64,000 bases of DNA from Deinococcus sp. Arct2-2 (GCF_004801315.1 NZ_SSNW01000010.1:43657-107656); one strand, 5' to 3'. Counted from the stretch's first letter, positions 39,691-49,961 are shown. The notes: generated by a model not told the origin, from the letters alone. Program-made: numbers and translations.

Positions 39691-40548
39691 TTAGCCGTTC
39701 AGCCGCACCTGTGCCACCGTTGCCAGCAGCCGGAAGGTCTGAAACAGATGGTAGGCGTCCGGGCTTTGCCAAGCGACGGTGACGGCGTCCACCCGCATGA
39801 TGCCGGGAACACGCTCGCACTGATCGGCGCGGGCTTGATGATCGAAACTGAGTTGAATTTGTGCGGGCCAGCGCGTGGTGTAGGGCGTGGTCTGCGCTGC
39901 CGCTCGTACGCCCGCTTCTGCCCCAGCCCGAATGCGGCGCTGGGCCTCGGCGGGGTGCAAATGCACGGCGGCAAAGGTGCTCAAGCCCTCTTTGACAGCC
40001 ACGCCCACTACCTGTTCTCCCAATTCCGCCTGAATCTCGGCAATGGCTACATCGTCTCCGGCGGCAAAGACCACAGGCACGCCGTATTGTCCGGCCAGCA
40101 GTGCATTCAGGCCGTATTCACCCGTAGACAGGCCGTTGATGCGGACATCCCGAATAAAGCCGTTCCAAGTGTGCGCCAATGGGCCGCGTGGACTGCCTGC
40201 GCGGGCGTGGTAGCCCACGAATAGCAGCGCCGCCGTCCCCGGTTTTTGTACGCCCTGCACCATACTCAGCGGTTTATCGTTGCCACTCGTAAAAGTCAGG
40301 CCCGGCAAGTCAGGCAGCAGTTCGGGCAACAGGTTCCGCATCGTGTCGTGGCTGTCGTTGATCAGGACTTCGGTGGCCCCGCCCGCAAATGCGCCCTCGG
40401 CGGCGGCCACCGCTTCCAGCGTCATGCGTTCGCGGGCCGCTTGGTATTCGGTGCCGTTCACCAACCCGCCAAATTCCGGGGGGCTGACCTGTACCCAACT
40501 GGCAACGCCGCACACGCCTTCCATATCCACACTGATCAAAACTTTCAT
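39691..40548 (-). CDS. D-aminopeptidase, M55 (DppA) family
   Basis: A 285-residue zinc peptidase. The N-terminus MKVLISVDMEGVCGVASW carries the SxDxEG metal-binding motif, followed by VLINDSHDTMRNL, LLFVGYHARAG and LAHTWNG with further metal or catalytic residues. B. subtilis DppA cleaves D-amino-acid-containing peptides, for example D-Ala-D-Ala. The role here is probably recycling of D-peptides. A TAGGCT on the minus strand at 40560-40555 ends 6 bp before the ATG. No oligopeptide ABC genes are adjacent, unlike in the dpp operon. Confidence 0.92.
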   Translation of the reverse strand: MKVLISVDMEGVCGVASWVQVSPPEFGGLVNGTEYQAARERMTLEAVAAAEGAFAGGATEVLINDSHDTMRNLLPELLPDLPGLTFTSGNDKPLSMVQGVQKPGTAALLFVGYHARAGSPRGPLAHTWNGFIRDVRINGLSTGEYGLNALLAGQYGVPVVFAAGDDVAIAEIQAELGEQVVGVAVKEGLSTFAAVHLHPAEAQRRIRAGAEAGVRAAAQTTPYTTRWPAQIQLSFDHQARADQCERVPGIMRVDAVTVAWQSPDAYHLFQTFRLLATVAQVRLNG

Positions 40549-40554
40549 GCTCAG

Positions 40555-40560
40555 AGCCTA
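40555..40560 (-). promoter_or_regulatory. -10 element (TAGGCT, minus strand) for the D-aminopeptidase
   Basis: TAGGCT ends 6 bp upstream of ATG 40548 on the minus strand. Leaderless-type start. Confidence 0.5.
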
Positions 40561-40945
40561 GAGCGTTTGGGCCAGCAAAACCGCTGATGGTGGGTTTTAG
40601 GGGTGCGAGTGACTGGAAGGGCGGCGATCTTTTACGTACAGCACGGAAGTTTTGACGTGTGGGACAGGTTTAGAGCTTTCTGAAACAGAGTTGAGAAGCT
40701 CTGTCCGTCTGCGGCAGAATCGAACAGGCAGGAGGGATGATGTCGCCCACTTGCGCTCTGCGTCGTGGGAGTGACGCCCGTTCCCAAAGCATCGGCTTAG
40801 GCGTGCTACCCTCATTCGTTATGATAGGAAATTGCGATGAGTCGAAGACGCATCCGAGCGGAGCGATTGGCAAAAAGGACGGGCTGGCGGAGATGGACGA
40901 CTCTCCAGTGTTCTTCCGGATAGTCGGGAATCGCAGCAAGTCCGT
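40561..40945 (+). other. Long intergenic region upstream of map
   Basis: About 385 bp with no supported gene. TTAGGC (40797) and TATGAT (40820-40825) with a 17-bp spacer form a plausible map promoter, giving a leader of about 115 bases. GGAGATGGACGACTCTCC near 40890 can form a small hairpin within that leader. I recognise no riboswitch class. Confidence 0.4.
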
Positions 40946-41707
40946 ATGAGTCGAGTGGCCCTGAAATCTGCCCGCGAAATCGAAGCCATGCGCCGTGCGG
41001 GGGCGCTGGTGGCCGATACGTTCCGGGTGCTTGACCCCTTCGTGAAGCCCGGCGTAACGCTGGCCGAACTAGACCGGATTGCCGAAGAACACATCCGCAA
41101 GGGCGGCGCGACTCCGGCTTACCTCGGCTACGGCCCCAAAACCAATCCCTTTCCGGGCACCATTTGCGCCAGTGTCAACGAGGTGATTTGTCACGGCATT
41201 CCTACCGGGCGCGTGCTGGAGGAAGGCGACATTATCGGCGTAGACATAGGCGTGCTGATGAACGGTGTGTACGGCGATGCCTGCTACACCTATACGGTGG
41301 GCAACGTGAGCGCCGAGGTGCAGGGCCTCGTAGACACCACCCGTGAAGCCCTCGCCGCTGGCCTAGAAGTGGTGCGCCCCAATGCCCGCGTAGGCGATAT
41401 CGGCCACGCCATCCAGACCCTCGCGGAAGGCCGGGGCTACGGCGTGGTGCGCGAATACACCGGGCACGGCATCGGCAAACGCCTGCACGAAGAACCCACC
41501 ATCTACCATCACGGCGCACGCTACACGGGCCTAAAACTGCAACCCGGCATGGTCTTCACCATCGAACCCATGATCAATCTGGGCCGCCCCGAAACCCGCC
41601 TGCTCCCTGATGGCTGGACGGTAGTCACCGCCGACAAGAAACCCAGCGCCCAATTCGAGCATACGTTGGTGGTCACGGCGAAAGGGCATGAGATTCTGAC
41701 GCTGTAA
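40946..41707 (+). CDS. map: Methionine aminopeptidase, type I
   Basis: A 253-residue metalloenzyme that removes the initiator Met from nascent proteins. The metal ligands are all in place: GVDIGVLMNGVYGDACYT (two Asp), YTGHGIGKRLHEEP (His), VFTIEPMIN (Glu) and QFEHTLVVT (Glu). No N-terminal zinc-finger extension, typical of bacterial type Ia. The length is normal. It is followed by a family A repeat. Confidence 0.96.
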   Translation: MSRVALKSAREIEAMRRAGALVADTFRVLDPFVKPGVTLAELDRIAEEHIRKGGATPAYLGYGPKTNPFPGTICASVNEVICHGIPTGRVLEEGDIIGVDIGVLMNGVYGDACYTYTVGNVSAEVQGLVDTTREALAAGLEVVRPNARVGDIGHAIQTLAEGRGYGVVREYTGHGIGKRLHEEPTIYHHGARYTGLKLQPGMVFTIEPMINLGRPETRLLPDGWTVVTADKKPSAQFEHTLVVTAKGHEILTL

Positions 41708-41749
41708 ACGTGGGCTGTGGGAGAGCATTGAGCGGTGATGATTCTGGGT

Positions 41750-41852
41750 GAACCCCCCAGTCTGCTTCACAGCCAGCCCCCTTCGAGGGGAGCGCAACAG
41801 CTTTAGTCCTCCCCTTGAGGGGGGGCGTCGTGTCAGCAACGGGGGGGTTGCT
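41750..41852 (+). repeat. Family A repeat, copy A8
   Basis: Starts GTGAACCCCCCAGTCTGCTT, has CCCCCTTCGAGGGG and CCCCTTGAGGGGGGG palindromes and ends GTCAGCAACGGGGGGGTTGC. The right terminus is diverged. Confidence 0.85.
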
Positions 41853-41864
41853 CCGCCCAGCCCC

Positions 41865-41896
41865 TTGACCATTCCCTACCCCGCAGGCCTTACAAT
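41865..41896 (+). promoter_or_regulatory. Possible promoter for pot genes
   Basis: TTGACC (41865-41870) and TACAAT (41891-41896) with a 20-bp spacer, longer than ideal. TACAAT is 9 bp before ATG 41906, which opens only a 25-codon frame ending at 41983. Confidence 0.4.
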
Positions 41897-42036
41897 TCCC
41901 TGCGTATGGGACGTATTTCTATGCAGGTTTCTCCGCGACTCCTCAGGCAGCCCCGCTGCTCCGCACTGAGGGCACGCCCATAACCGCCCCCACCTTCAAG
42001 GGCCGCCGCACCCGCGAACTGTCGGCAGACGCGGCG

Positions 42037-43119
42037 GTGAGCGTCGTGGACGTGTTCAAGAGCTTCCGCAACGCGCAGGGCGCAGAGACGCGGGTGCTGG
42101 ACGACATCGACCTCGATATTCGCAAGGGCGAGTTTTTTAGTCTGCTGGGGCCGAGTGGCTGCGGCAAAACGACCCTGCTGCGAATTCTGGCGGGCTTCGA
42201 GCAACCTGACGCGGGCGCAGTCCTGATCGGCGGGCGCGATATGACGGGTGTGCCGCCCAACTTGCGCCCCGTGAACACTGTGTTCCAAAGTTACGCTCTG
42301 TTCCCGCACCTCAGCGTGTACGACAACGTGGCGTTTGGGCTGCGGCAAAAGGGCATCGGCGGCGCGGCCCTGCGTGACCGGGTGGGCCGGGCCATGGAAA
42401 CCGTGCGGATCGGAGATTTCGGCACACGCAAGCCCGACAACCTCTCCGGTGGGCAGCGGCAGCGGGTGGCGTTGGCCCGCGCCATCGTCAACGAGCCGGA
42501 AGTGTTGCTCCTTGACGAACCTCTCTCGGCCCTTGATCTGAAATTGCGGAAGGAATTGCAAGTGGAACTGTCCAACTTGCAAGAAACGCTGGGCATGACT
42601 TTTGTGTTCGTCACGCACGACCAAGAAGAAGCGCTGGTCATGAGTGACCGGATTGCCGTGATGAACCGGGGCCGCGTGGAGCAACTCGGCAAGGCGGAAG
42701 ACCTGTACGAGCGCCCCCGCACGGCATTTGTGGCCAACTTTTTGGGCCAAAGCAACCTGATTCCCGGCAAAGTGCAGGAAGTCAGTCCCGGCGGCGCGGT
42801 GGTGCTGACCGAACACGGCCTGCTGCGAACCGTATACGGCGCAGACCTGAGCGTGGGCCGCGAAGTCATGCTGTCTATTCGCCCTGAAAAGCTGCGGATG
42901 GAGCGCGACGATGAAACCGAGGGCAACGAGGTACGTGCCCGAGTAGACGACATCGTGTACACCGGGGCCGAAAACCAGTATCTGCTGGAGGCCAACGGTC
43001 AGCGGTTGGTGGCCTTCCAACTGAACTCGGACATCGGGGCCGACGAAGATTTCGACTATGAGGAAGAGGTGGCGCTGTATCTGCCGCCCGCCAGTCTCGT
43101 GATTCTGGAGGAAGGCTGA
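42037..43119 (+). CDS. potA: Spermidine/putrescine ABC transporter ATPase PotA
   Basis: A 360-residue ATPase. VDVFKSFRNAQG begins the domain. Motifs: LLGPSGCGKTTLLRILAG (Walker A), VFQSYALFPHLSVYDNVAFG, LSGGQRQRVALARAIVNEP (signature), LLLDEPLSALDLKLR (Walker B), VTHDQEEA (H-loop), and a C-terminal TOBE_2 domain. GTG 42037 is used because the frame is open only from 41971 and has no ATG. Upstream residues (RRTRELSADAA) look protein-like, so the annotated start may be short. It is the first of four pot genes (potABCD) in order on the same strand. Confidence 0.9.
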   Translation: MSVVDVFKSFRNAQGAETRVLDDIDLDIRKGEFFSLLGPSGCGKTTLLRILAGFEQPDAGAVLIGGRDMTGVPPNLRPVNTVFQSYALFPHLSVYDNVAFGLRQKGIGGAALRDRVGRAMETVRIGDFGTRKPDNLSGGQRQRVALARAIVNEPEVLLLDEPLSALDLKLRKELQVELSNLQETLGMTFVFVTHDQEEALVMSDRIAVMNRGRVEQLGKAEDLYERPRTAFVANFLGQSNLIPGKVQEVSPGGAVVLTEHGLLRTVYGADLSVGREVMLSIRPEKLRMERDDETEGNEVRARVDDIVYTGAENQYLLEANGQRLVAFQLNSDIGADEDFDYEEEVALYLPPASLVILEEG

Positions 43120-43152
43120 TGGGGGCGGGTTATGCGGGCATTCTGGGTGCTG

Positions 43153-43233
43153 GTCTAAGGGTCAAAGGGTCTAAGGGACTAAGAACCCCAACGCCTCTGC
43201 ACCTTCGACCCTTCGACCCTAGACCCTTAGACG
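43153..43233. repeat. Family C palindromic repeat between potA and potB
   Basis: GTCTAAGGGTCAAAGGGTCT on the left and CGACCCTAGACCCTTAGAC on the right form a long imperfect inverted repeat, with GTCTAAGGGTC/GACCCTTAGAC perfect. Nearly the same unit lies between potB and potC at 44117. Confidence 0.7.
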
Positions 43234-43264
43234 ACGCCCCCTCACACGCTGACGGTTCCCCCCT

Positions 43265-44092
43265 ATGCTGACGCTCAGGCGCTTTTTTGCCACCCTTGGC
43301 CCCGGTGTGCTGTGGCTGGCCGTCTTCCTGATCGTTCCCGTCGCCATCATGTTCGGCTATTCACTCCTGACCCGCACCGATTTGGCGCAGGTGGGCGGGC
43401 CACTCACTCTGGAAAGCTGGGGCCGCGTGTTCGGTTACGACGCCCTGTTCCGCGAATGGGTGCCCGACAACCTGCGCGTGCTGGGGCGCAGTGTCCTGAT
43501 CGCCGGATTCTCCACGTTGCTGTGCATCCTGATGGGCTACCCGCTGGCCTTTTATATTGCCCGCCAACCCGCACGGCGCAAAAGCTTTTTGCTGCTGCTG
43601 CTGATTATTCCGTTCTGGACAAACTTCCTGATCCGCGTGTACGCGTGGATTCTGATCTTGCGCCCTTTCGACTTGGTTCCCAGCCTCACCGCCACCTTCT
43701 TGGGCATGGTCTACGCCTTCTTGCCCTTCTTCGTGCTGCCCGTGTATTCCAGCGTGGAAAAGGTGGATTGGCGTTTGTTGGAAGCCGCCCAAGACCTCGG
43801 TGCGTCGCCAATAAAAGCGTTCATGGCCGCCGTGTTTCCCCAAACCTTGCCCGGCCTGATCGCGGGAATCCTGCTGACCTTTATTCCGGCCCTCGGCACC
43901 TTCGTGGTCAGCGATATTCTGGGCGGCGCAAAAACGGCCCTGATCGGCAACCTCGTGCAAAACCAATTCGGTCAGGCCGGAGACTGGCCCTACGGCTCTG
44001 CCCTCAGTTTCCTGCTGATGGGCGCGGTGTTGGTGGGGCTGTGGCTGTATGCACGGTCAGCGGGGCAGAAGGGCTTGGAGGAGCTGATATGA
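43265..44092 (+). CDS. potB: Spermidine/putrescine ABC transporter permease PotB
   Basis: 275 residues with about six membrane spans. The N-terminus LRRFFATLGPGVLWLAVFLIVPVAIMF is typical of PotB/PotH. The cytoplasmic EAA loop is EAAQDLGASPIKAFMAAVFPQTLPG, and FVVSDILGGAKTALIGNLVQNQF is conserved in polyamine permeases. ATG 43265 is preceded by a family C palindrome rather than a tight intergenic junction, unusual inside an operon. Confidence 0.92.
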   Translation: MLTLRRFFATLGPGVLWLAVFLIVPVAIMFGYSLLTRTDLAQVGGPLTLESWGRVFGYDALFREWVPDNLRVLGRSVLIAGFSTLLCILMGYPLAFYIARQPARRKSFLLLLLIIPFWTNFLIRVYAWILILRPFDLVPSLTATFLGMVYAFLPFFVLPVYSSVEKVDWRLLEAAQDLGASPIKAFMAAVFPQTLPGLIAGILLTFIPALGTFVVSDILGGAKTALIGNLVQNQFGQAGDWPYGSALSFLLMGAVLVGLWLYARSAGQKGLEELI

Positions 44093-44116
44093 GTTGGCGT
44101 GGAGTTGACGGTTTTT

Positions 44117-44183
44117 GTCTAAGGGTCAAAGGGTCTAAGGGACTAAGAACCCCGGCGGCCCTTCGCCCTAGACTCTTAGACCC
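44117..44183. repeat. Family C palindromic repeat between potB and potC
   Basis: GTCTAAGGGTCAAAGGGTCT and AAGGGACTAAGAACCCC on the left, CCCTAGACTCTTAGACC on the right, nearly identical to 43153-43233. Its position in an operon suggests it is transcribed and may form an mRNA hairpin. Confidence 0.7.
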
Positions 44184-44210
44184 CGCCCCTTCACACGCAG
44201 GCGGCCAAAC

Positions 44211-45032
44211 ATGATGCGGCGCACTCATCCCGCCCTCTCCGCGTGGGCTTGGCTGGTCTACGGTTTCCTGTACCTGCCCATCCTCGTCCTCATCATTTTC
44301 TCATTCAACGATTCCAAATTCGGCGGGACTTGGGCGGGCTTTACCACCAAATGGTACGGCGTGCTGCTGGCCCGCGAGGATGTGCGCGAGGCGCTGACCA
44401 ATACGCTGCTGGTGGCGCTGTCCAGCACGCTCATCAGCACGGTGTTGGGCACGCTGGTGGGGCTGGGGCTGTGGCGCTATTCCACCCGGTTTCGGCTGCC
44501 GCTCACGTTCCTGCTGGTGACGCCCATCGTCATTCCCGATGTGGTCATGGGGGTCTCGCTGCTGATGTTCTATTCGCTGGTGCGCGGCGGCCTAGAACTC
44601 ACGGGCTGGACGTTCGAAAACGGCTTCTGGACAGTCATGTTCGCCCACGTCACCTTCCAGATCAGTTATGTGGCCCTGACCGTGCGCTCCCGCTTGGCAG
44701 GCTATGACCGTTCGCTGGAAGAAGCCGCCCGTGATTTGGGCGCAAGTTCGGTGCAGTCCTTCTTGCGCGTGATTTTGCCGCTGGCTTTGCCGGGTGTGTT
44801 GGCAGGGGCGCTGTTGGCCTTTACCCTCAGCCTCGACGATTTCGTGGTCACGTATTTTACCAGTGGTTCTGGCTTCCGCACCCTGCCTGTGCTGATTTAT
44901 ACCAGTGTCAAAAAGGGCGTCACACCCGACATCAACGCGTTGAGTACATTACTGGTGCTGGTCACGGTAGTCGCCATAATTGCGGCCAACGCCATCATGC
45001 GCCCGCGTCCGGGCCGGAGGGGAGAGGCATGA
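44211..45032 (+). CDS. potC: Spermidine/putrescine ABC transporter permease PotC
   Basis: 273 residues, six predicted spans. The start MMRRTHPALSAWAWLVYGFLYLPILVLIIFSFND and EAA loop EEAARDLGASSVQSFLRVILPLALPG identify a PotC/PotI permease. LSLDDFVVTYFTSGSG is also characteristic. The final bases overlap the potD start (ATGA at 45029-45032), so potC and potD are translationally coupled. Confidence 0.93.
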   Translation: MMRRTHPALSAWAWLVYGFLYLPILVLIIFSFNDSKFGGTWAGFTTKWYGVLLAREDVREALTNTLLVALSSTLISTVLGTLVGLGLWRYSTRFRLPLTFLLVTPIVIPDVVMGVSLLMFYSLVRGGLELTGWTFENGFWTVMFAHVTFQISYVALTVRSRLAGYDRSLEEAARDLGASSVQSFLRVILPLALPGVLAGALLAFTLSLDDFVVTYFTSGSGFRTLPVLIYTSVKKGVTPDINALSTLLVLVTVVAIIAANAIMRPRPGRRGEA

Positions 45033-46138
45033 ACCGCACGCTGTTGCTGACGCTGGCGCTGCTGTCCCTAAGCGCCTGCCACCGCATAGAACGCACCGAC
45101 ACCGCCGCCGAAGGGCAAGGGGCCACCACGCCCGCTCCTGTTCAGCGCAACGGCGGGCGGGTGCTGAGAATCATCATGTGGTCTGATTACATCGACCCAG
45201 ACGTGGTCAAGCAGTTCGAGAAACAGGAAAACGCCCGTGTGATTCTGGATACTTTCGAGAGCAACGAGTACATGCTCGCCAAATTGCAGGGTGGCGGGGC
45301 CAGTTATGACCTTGCCACGCCCAGCAACTACTTTATTCAGGTCATGGCGCGGGCCAAGTTGCTGCAACCGCTGGAAGCCCAAAAGCTCTCCAATTTCGGC
45401 AACATCGGCGTGGGCTTCCTGAACCCCAATTTTGACCCCGGCAACGTGTACACCGTGCCTTACCAGTACGCAGCCACCGGGTTGGCCTACAACGGCAAGC
45501 GGTTCACGCCGTCCTCGGAAAGTTGGAAACTAATTTTTGGAGACACCGACACCGTGCGCTTTTCTTTGCTTGATGATCCCCGTGAAGTGATCGGCGCGGC
45601 CCTGAAATATTTGGGGTACTCGGTGAATTCCAGTAATGTCGCGCAGTTGCGAGAAGCCCGCGACTTGCTGCGCCGCACGGTGTCCAAGCGCGGTTTCGAG
45701 TCGTTCAGCGGCGGCCCGGAGGTGCGGAACAAACTGCTGGCCGGAACGTTGGATTTGGGCCAAATCTACGTGGGCGACCTGCTGCAAGGCGCTGCCGAAG
45801 ACCCCAACCTGAAGGTGTACTTGCCCAGCGAGGGCACCACCATCAGCACCGATACGCTGGTGCTGTTGCGCGGTAGCCCGAATCCCGCGCTGGCCCGCAA
45901 ATTCGTCAATTTTGTGCTGGAGGGCGAAGTGAGCGCGGCCATCAGCAACTACACCTACTACGGCAATCCCAACACCGCCGCCGCGCCCCTACTCGACCCG
46001 TTTTTGCGCTCTCAGAAGGCCTTCAACCCTTCGCAAGACGACTTGAAAAGTGGCAAAGTGGAGTTCATCAACGAACTCAAAGCAGGCAATACCACGCGGC
46101 TGTATGACCGAATCTGGACGGACTTGAAGGCGCGGTAG
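45029..46138 (+). CDS. potD: Spermidine/putrescine-binding lipoprotein PotD
   Basis: 369 residues. The signal peptide MNRTLLLTLALLSLSAC has a lipobox (Cys17). The mature part shows LRIIMWSDYIDPDVVKQFEKQENARVI, ESNEYMLAKLQGGGASYDLATPSNYFIQVMARAKLLQPL and VPYQYAATGLAYNGK, typical of PotD/PotF polyamine receptors. It delivers the polyamine to PotABC. It overlaps potC by 4 bases. Confidence 0.94.
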   Translation: MNRTLLLTLALLSLSACHRIERTDTAAEGQGATTPAPVQRNGGRVLRIIMWSDYIDPDVVKQFEKQENARVILDTFESNEYMLAKLQGGGASYDLATPSNYFIQVMARAKLLQPLEAQKLSNFGNIGVGFLNPNFDPGNVYTVPYQYAATGLAYNGKRFTPSSESWKLIFGDTDTVRFSLLDDPREVIGAALKYLGYSVNSSNVAQLREARDLLRRTVSKRGFESFSGGPEVRNKLLAGTLDLGQIYVGDLLQGAAEDPNLKVYLPSEGTTISTDTLVLLRGSPNPALARKFVNFVLEGEVSAAISNYTYYGNPNTAAAPLLDPFLRSQKAFNPSQDDLKSGKVEFINELKAGNTTRLYDRIWTDLKAR

Positions 46139-46264
46139 GGGAGGGGCAGTCTGACTCGCCCTGTTGCCTTCCCTCTACACCGTGCCAGTCGGGGTTGAGG
46201 GAGCTACACCAGTCAACCTACACGGTTTCCGCCTGACACAACGCAAGACCGATTTCGAATTAGG

Positions 46265-46270
46265 TAGGCT
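46265..46270 (+). promoter_or_regulatory. -10 element (TAGGCT) for the SWIM-domain gene
   Basis: TAGGCT ends 6 bp before ATG 46277. Leaderless-type start. Confidence 0.5.
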
Positions 46271-46276
46271 AATCCT

Positions 46277-48046
46277 ATGACCAAGCACACCGTTTCCTTG
46301 ACCCAAGCGGCGGCGCTGGCGTGGTGCGGCCAAACGAGTTGGAGCCGGGGCCGTGAGTATGTGCGTGGGTTGACGGGCCTGACGGTTCAACCCGCCGCGC
46401 CGCCGCCCGGTACAGTCGGCGCACCTCAACCCAGCCTGCGGATTGCCGGGGCGGCCTATGGACAAGAGCGTTATGAGGTATGGGCCACTGTGCAAGGTGG
46501 AAAAATAACGGGGGCCAGATGTAACTGCCCGGTGGGAGGCGACGGGCGCTGCAAGCATATGGGGGCGCTGCTCACGCGGGCCACCGAAGATGCCCAAGCG
46601 TTTGCCCCGTTGCCTGATCTGTACGAAGTCCTGAGTGCCTTAGACGAAGCGGCCCTCCGAGACCTGATTGTTGGTTTGGTAGATGCCGAACCTCAACTGC
46701 TGGCCCTCGTCTTAGCTCGTTCGGTACGCCCACCCACCGCACGAGCCGCCGCAGCCGAAACAGCGGCGGCTTGTGCAGCCATACAAGCCGCTTTTGAAGC
46801 GATCCAGCGGATGTTCGATCCTTACGAGGATCAGGAAGACGGCCCGGATGACCGCGCCATTTGGGAGGCGATGCAGGGCGCAGACCGCCTGCTGGCGCAA
46901 TCCGAGCCTCTCCAACCGGTTCAGGCGGCGTGGGCACTGGCCGTGTACATTGCCGTGCTGGACGGCGTAGAAGAAACCTACAGCAACATGGATTTGGATT
47001 GGGGGCTGGATGAGGTACAGGCCCATGCCTTCCACGCCGTTCAGCAGTTGATTCGGGGCGGCCACCTGAGCAGCCACGCGAGGGCCGACGCCACCGAGTC
47101 TATCTTCAGCGAAATAGCCTCTGGGCGCGGCCAATTGCAGGACACCGAGCGTCTCCACGACTTTGCACAGGCGCTGGACAGCAGTGAACGGCAAACGCTC
47201 TTGAATCTCCTGAAAGATCTGATGACCAGCACGCCGCACGATTTTTACCGCAGCCAGTATGCCCGCGCTCTGGCCTTTCTGACCAAAGACGATGAAGTGA
47301 GCGACAAGGAGCGTGAGGCCTTGTTGCGGGCAAGCGGTGATGTGGCTGCACTCGTGGACTTCTTTTTGAAGCGTGGGCAATCCAAAGCGGCAGCGGAAGC
47401 CGTGCAGCAGGCCCGTTTGCGTGTCTCCCTCCCTAGTTTAGCCCCCACTTTCGCCGCCCACACTCAACTGCCGCTCCTTGAAGACCTGATGCGGGCCAAT
47501 GTAGAGGCGTCGGGCGTTCGGGACTGGCTTTTCGAACGCTACGTGGACACCGGACGGCGCACCGAAGCGCACGCTTTGGCTCTGGCTGCCGTACAACACC
47601 GCCCGTCTGCCCACTGGCTAGACACCCTCAAGAGCGTTTCTGTCGACTGGAACAAAGAAGGTCCCACAGTCATTGCCAACATCTGGAAGACCGGCCAGCA
47701 CACCTCCACCCTGATGGCCCTGCTGCTGTCGGAGGGCCTGACCCAAGACGCCGTTCAGTTGGCCGGAGAACGGCAGGATGTGCCTGTTCAGCAATTGGTG
47801 CTGCTGGCCGACGCCCTAGCCGAAGAGGGCCAAACCCAGTGGGCCGCCGTCCTGATCAAGCGGGCCGCGCAACGGGGGATAGACCGCAAAAGCAGCACCG
47901 GATACGGCGAGGCGGCCAATGTTTTGAAGCGGCTGGACACCTTGCTGGGCAAAGCCGAAAGCCGGGTGCAGGTACGCGAAATCATGAACCGTCACAACCG
48001 CCTGAGCAGTCTGCGAAAAGCATTGGAAGGGGCGGGGTTGTTGTAA
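46277..48046 (+). CDS. SWIM zinc-finger domain protein
   Basis: 589 residues. The N-terminus (WSRGREYVRGL) leads to a SWIM zinc finger, ARCNCPVGGDGRCKHMGALL (CxC...CxH at about residues 81-95). The remainder is a long alpha-helical region with repeated short helices resembling TPR/HEAT (for example SKAAAEAVQQARLRVSLPSL, TQWAAVLIKRAAQRGID). SWIM proteins of this layout are often DNA- or protein-interaction factors, and some are encoded next to SWF/SNF helicases. None is adjacent here. A precise role cannot be stated. Confidence 0.82.
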   Translation: MTKHTVSLTQAAALAWCGQTSWSRGREYVRGLTGLTVQPAAPPPGTVGAPQPSLRIAGAAYGQERYEVWATVQGGKITGARCNCPVGGDGRCKHMGALLTRATEDAQAFAPLPDLYEVLSALDEAALRDLIVGLVDAEPQLLALVLARSVRPPTARAAAAETAAACAAIQAAFEAIQRMFDPYEDQEDGPDDRAIWEAMQGADRLLAQSEPLQPVQAAWALAVYIAVLDGVEETYSNMDLDWGLDEVQAHAFHAVQQLIRGGHLSSHARADATESIFSEIASGRGQLQDTERLHDFAQALDSSERQTLLNLLKDLMTSTPHDFYRSQYARALAFLTKDDEVSDKEREALLRASGDVAALVDFFLKRGQSKAAAEAVQQARLRVSLPSLAPTFAAHTQLPLLEDLMRANVEASGVRDWLFERYVDTGRRTEAHALALAAVQHRPSAHWLDTLKSVSVDWNKEGPTVIANIWKTGQHTSTLMALLLSEGLTQDAVQLAGERQDVPVQQLVLLADALAEEGQTQWAAVLIKRAAQRGIDRKSSTGYGEAANVLKRLDTLLGKAESRVQVREIMNRHNRLSSLRKALEGAGLL

Positions 48047-48083
48047 CGGCTTCATTTTGCCGAACCCGTGTAGACGTGTGGGC

Positions 48084-48112
48084 TTGCCTTCACCGCGCCA
48101 GCCCTGTACAGT
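48084..48112 (+). promoter_or_regulatory. Promoter of the leuA leader
   Basis: TTGCCT (48084-48089) and TACAGT (48107-48112) with a 17-bp spacer. TACAGT ends 6 bp before the leader-peptide ATG, so the leader peptide is probably the first codon set of a leaderless transcript. Confidence 0.65.
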
Positions 48113-48118
48113 CTCCCC

Positions 48119-48166
48119 ATGCAAGTATCTGGCCTGCTTCTTCTTAGCGTTCCTCCGGTGGAGTGA
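48119..48166 (+). CDS. leu leader peptide (attenuation)
   Basis: A 15-codon frame encoding MQVSGLLLLSVPPVE, with four consecutive Leu codons (CTG CTT CTT CTT). Its last codons overlap the left arm of the antiterminator. In a standard attenuation model, a ribosome stalled at the Leu codons during leucine shortage lets the antiterminator form, and rapid translation lets the terminator form upstream of leuA. Low abundance of charged tRNA-Leu would be the signal. Identified from sequence alone, too short for usual gene calling. Confidence 0.8.
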   Translation: MQVSGLLLLSVPPVE

Positions 48167-48218
48167 GCGGCTAAGAACCGTGTCAGCCCCCCCGGAGGAA
48201 CGCCCTTCGGGGGGTTTT
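48147..48218 (+). promoter_or_regulatory. Leucine attenuator: antiterminator and terminator
   Basis: GCGTTCCTCCGG (48147-48158) is perfectly complementary to CCGGAGGAACGC (48192-48203), the antiterminator. The mutually exclusive terminator pairs CCCCCCGGAGG (48188-48198) with CCTTCGGGGGG (48204-48214) over a 5-base loop and is followed by TTTTCTTT. The terminator uses the right arm of the antiterminator, as in classical attenuators. Confidence 0.82.
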
Positions 48219-48274
48219 CTTTGGTTTCTCGCCCTTCTCCAGCTTTCCCTACCGCACCTCAAGGAGCTACCACC

Positions 48275-49825
<1,551 letters not shown>

Positions 49826-49837
49826 GGGATTGTGGGG

Positions 49838-49945
49838 GTGGATCGTAGATCGTGGATTGGCTGTCACCACGATCTACCTTCTCCACTCATGACAGCTCAG
49901 GCGATTGTGGTTGGCTAGTTTCAACGATCCACATTCCACGATTCA
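49838..49945. repeat. Family E repeats (inverted copies)
   Basis: GTGGATCGTAGATCGTGGAT, CACCACGATCTACCTTCTCC and CAACGATCCACATTCCACGA. These words occur in both orientations and can pair with each other. They fill the leuA to ABM-gene gap. Confidence 0.55.
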
Positions 49946-49950
49946 GCCTC

Positions 49951-49956
49951 TACACT
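49951..49956 (+). promoter_or_regulatory. -10 element (TACACT) for the ABM gene
   Basis: TACACT ends 5 bp before ATG 49962. Leaderless-type start. Confidence 0.5.
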
Positions 49957-49961
49957 CCCGT

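Noticed and set aside
40737..40949. 70-codon frame overlapping the map start with GGAGGG just before it
   Set aside because: Codon use is atypical (ATA, TTA, GGA codons), the purine-rich motif touches the ATG, and a plausible map promoter lies inside the frame.
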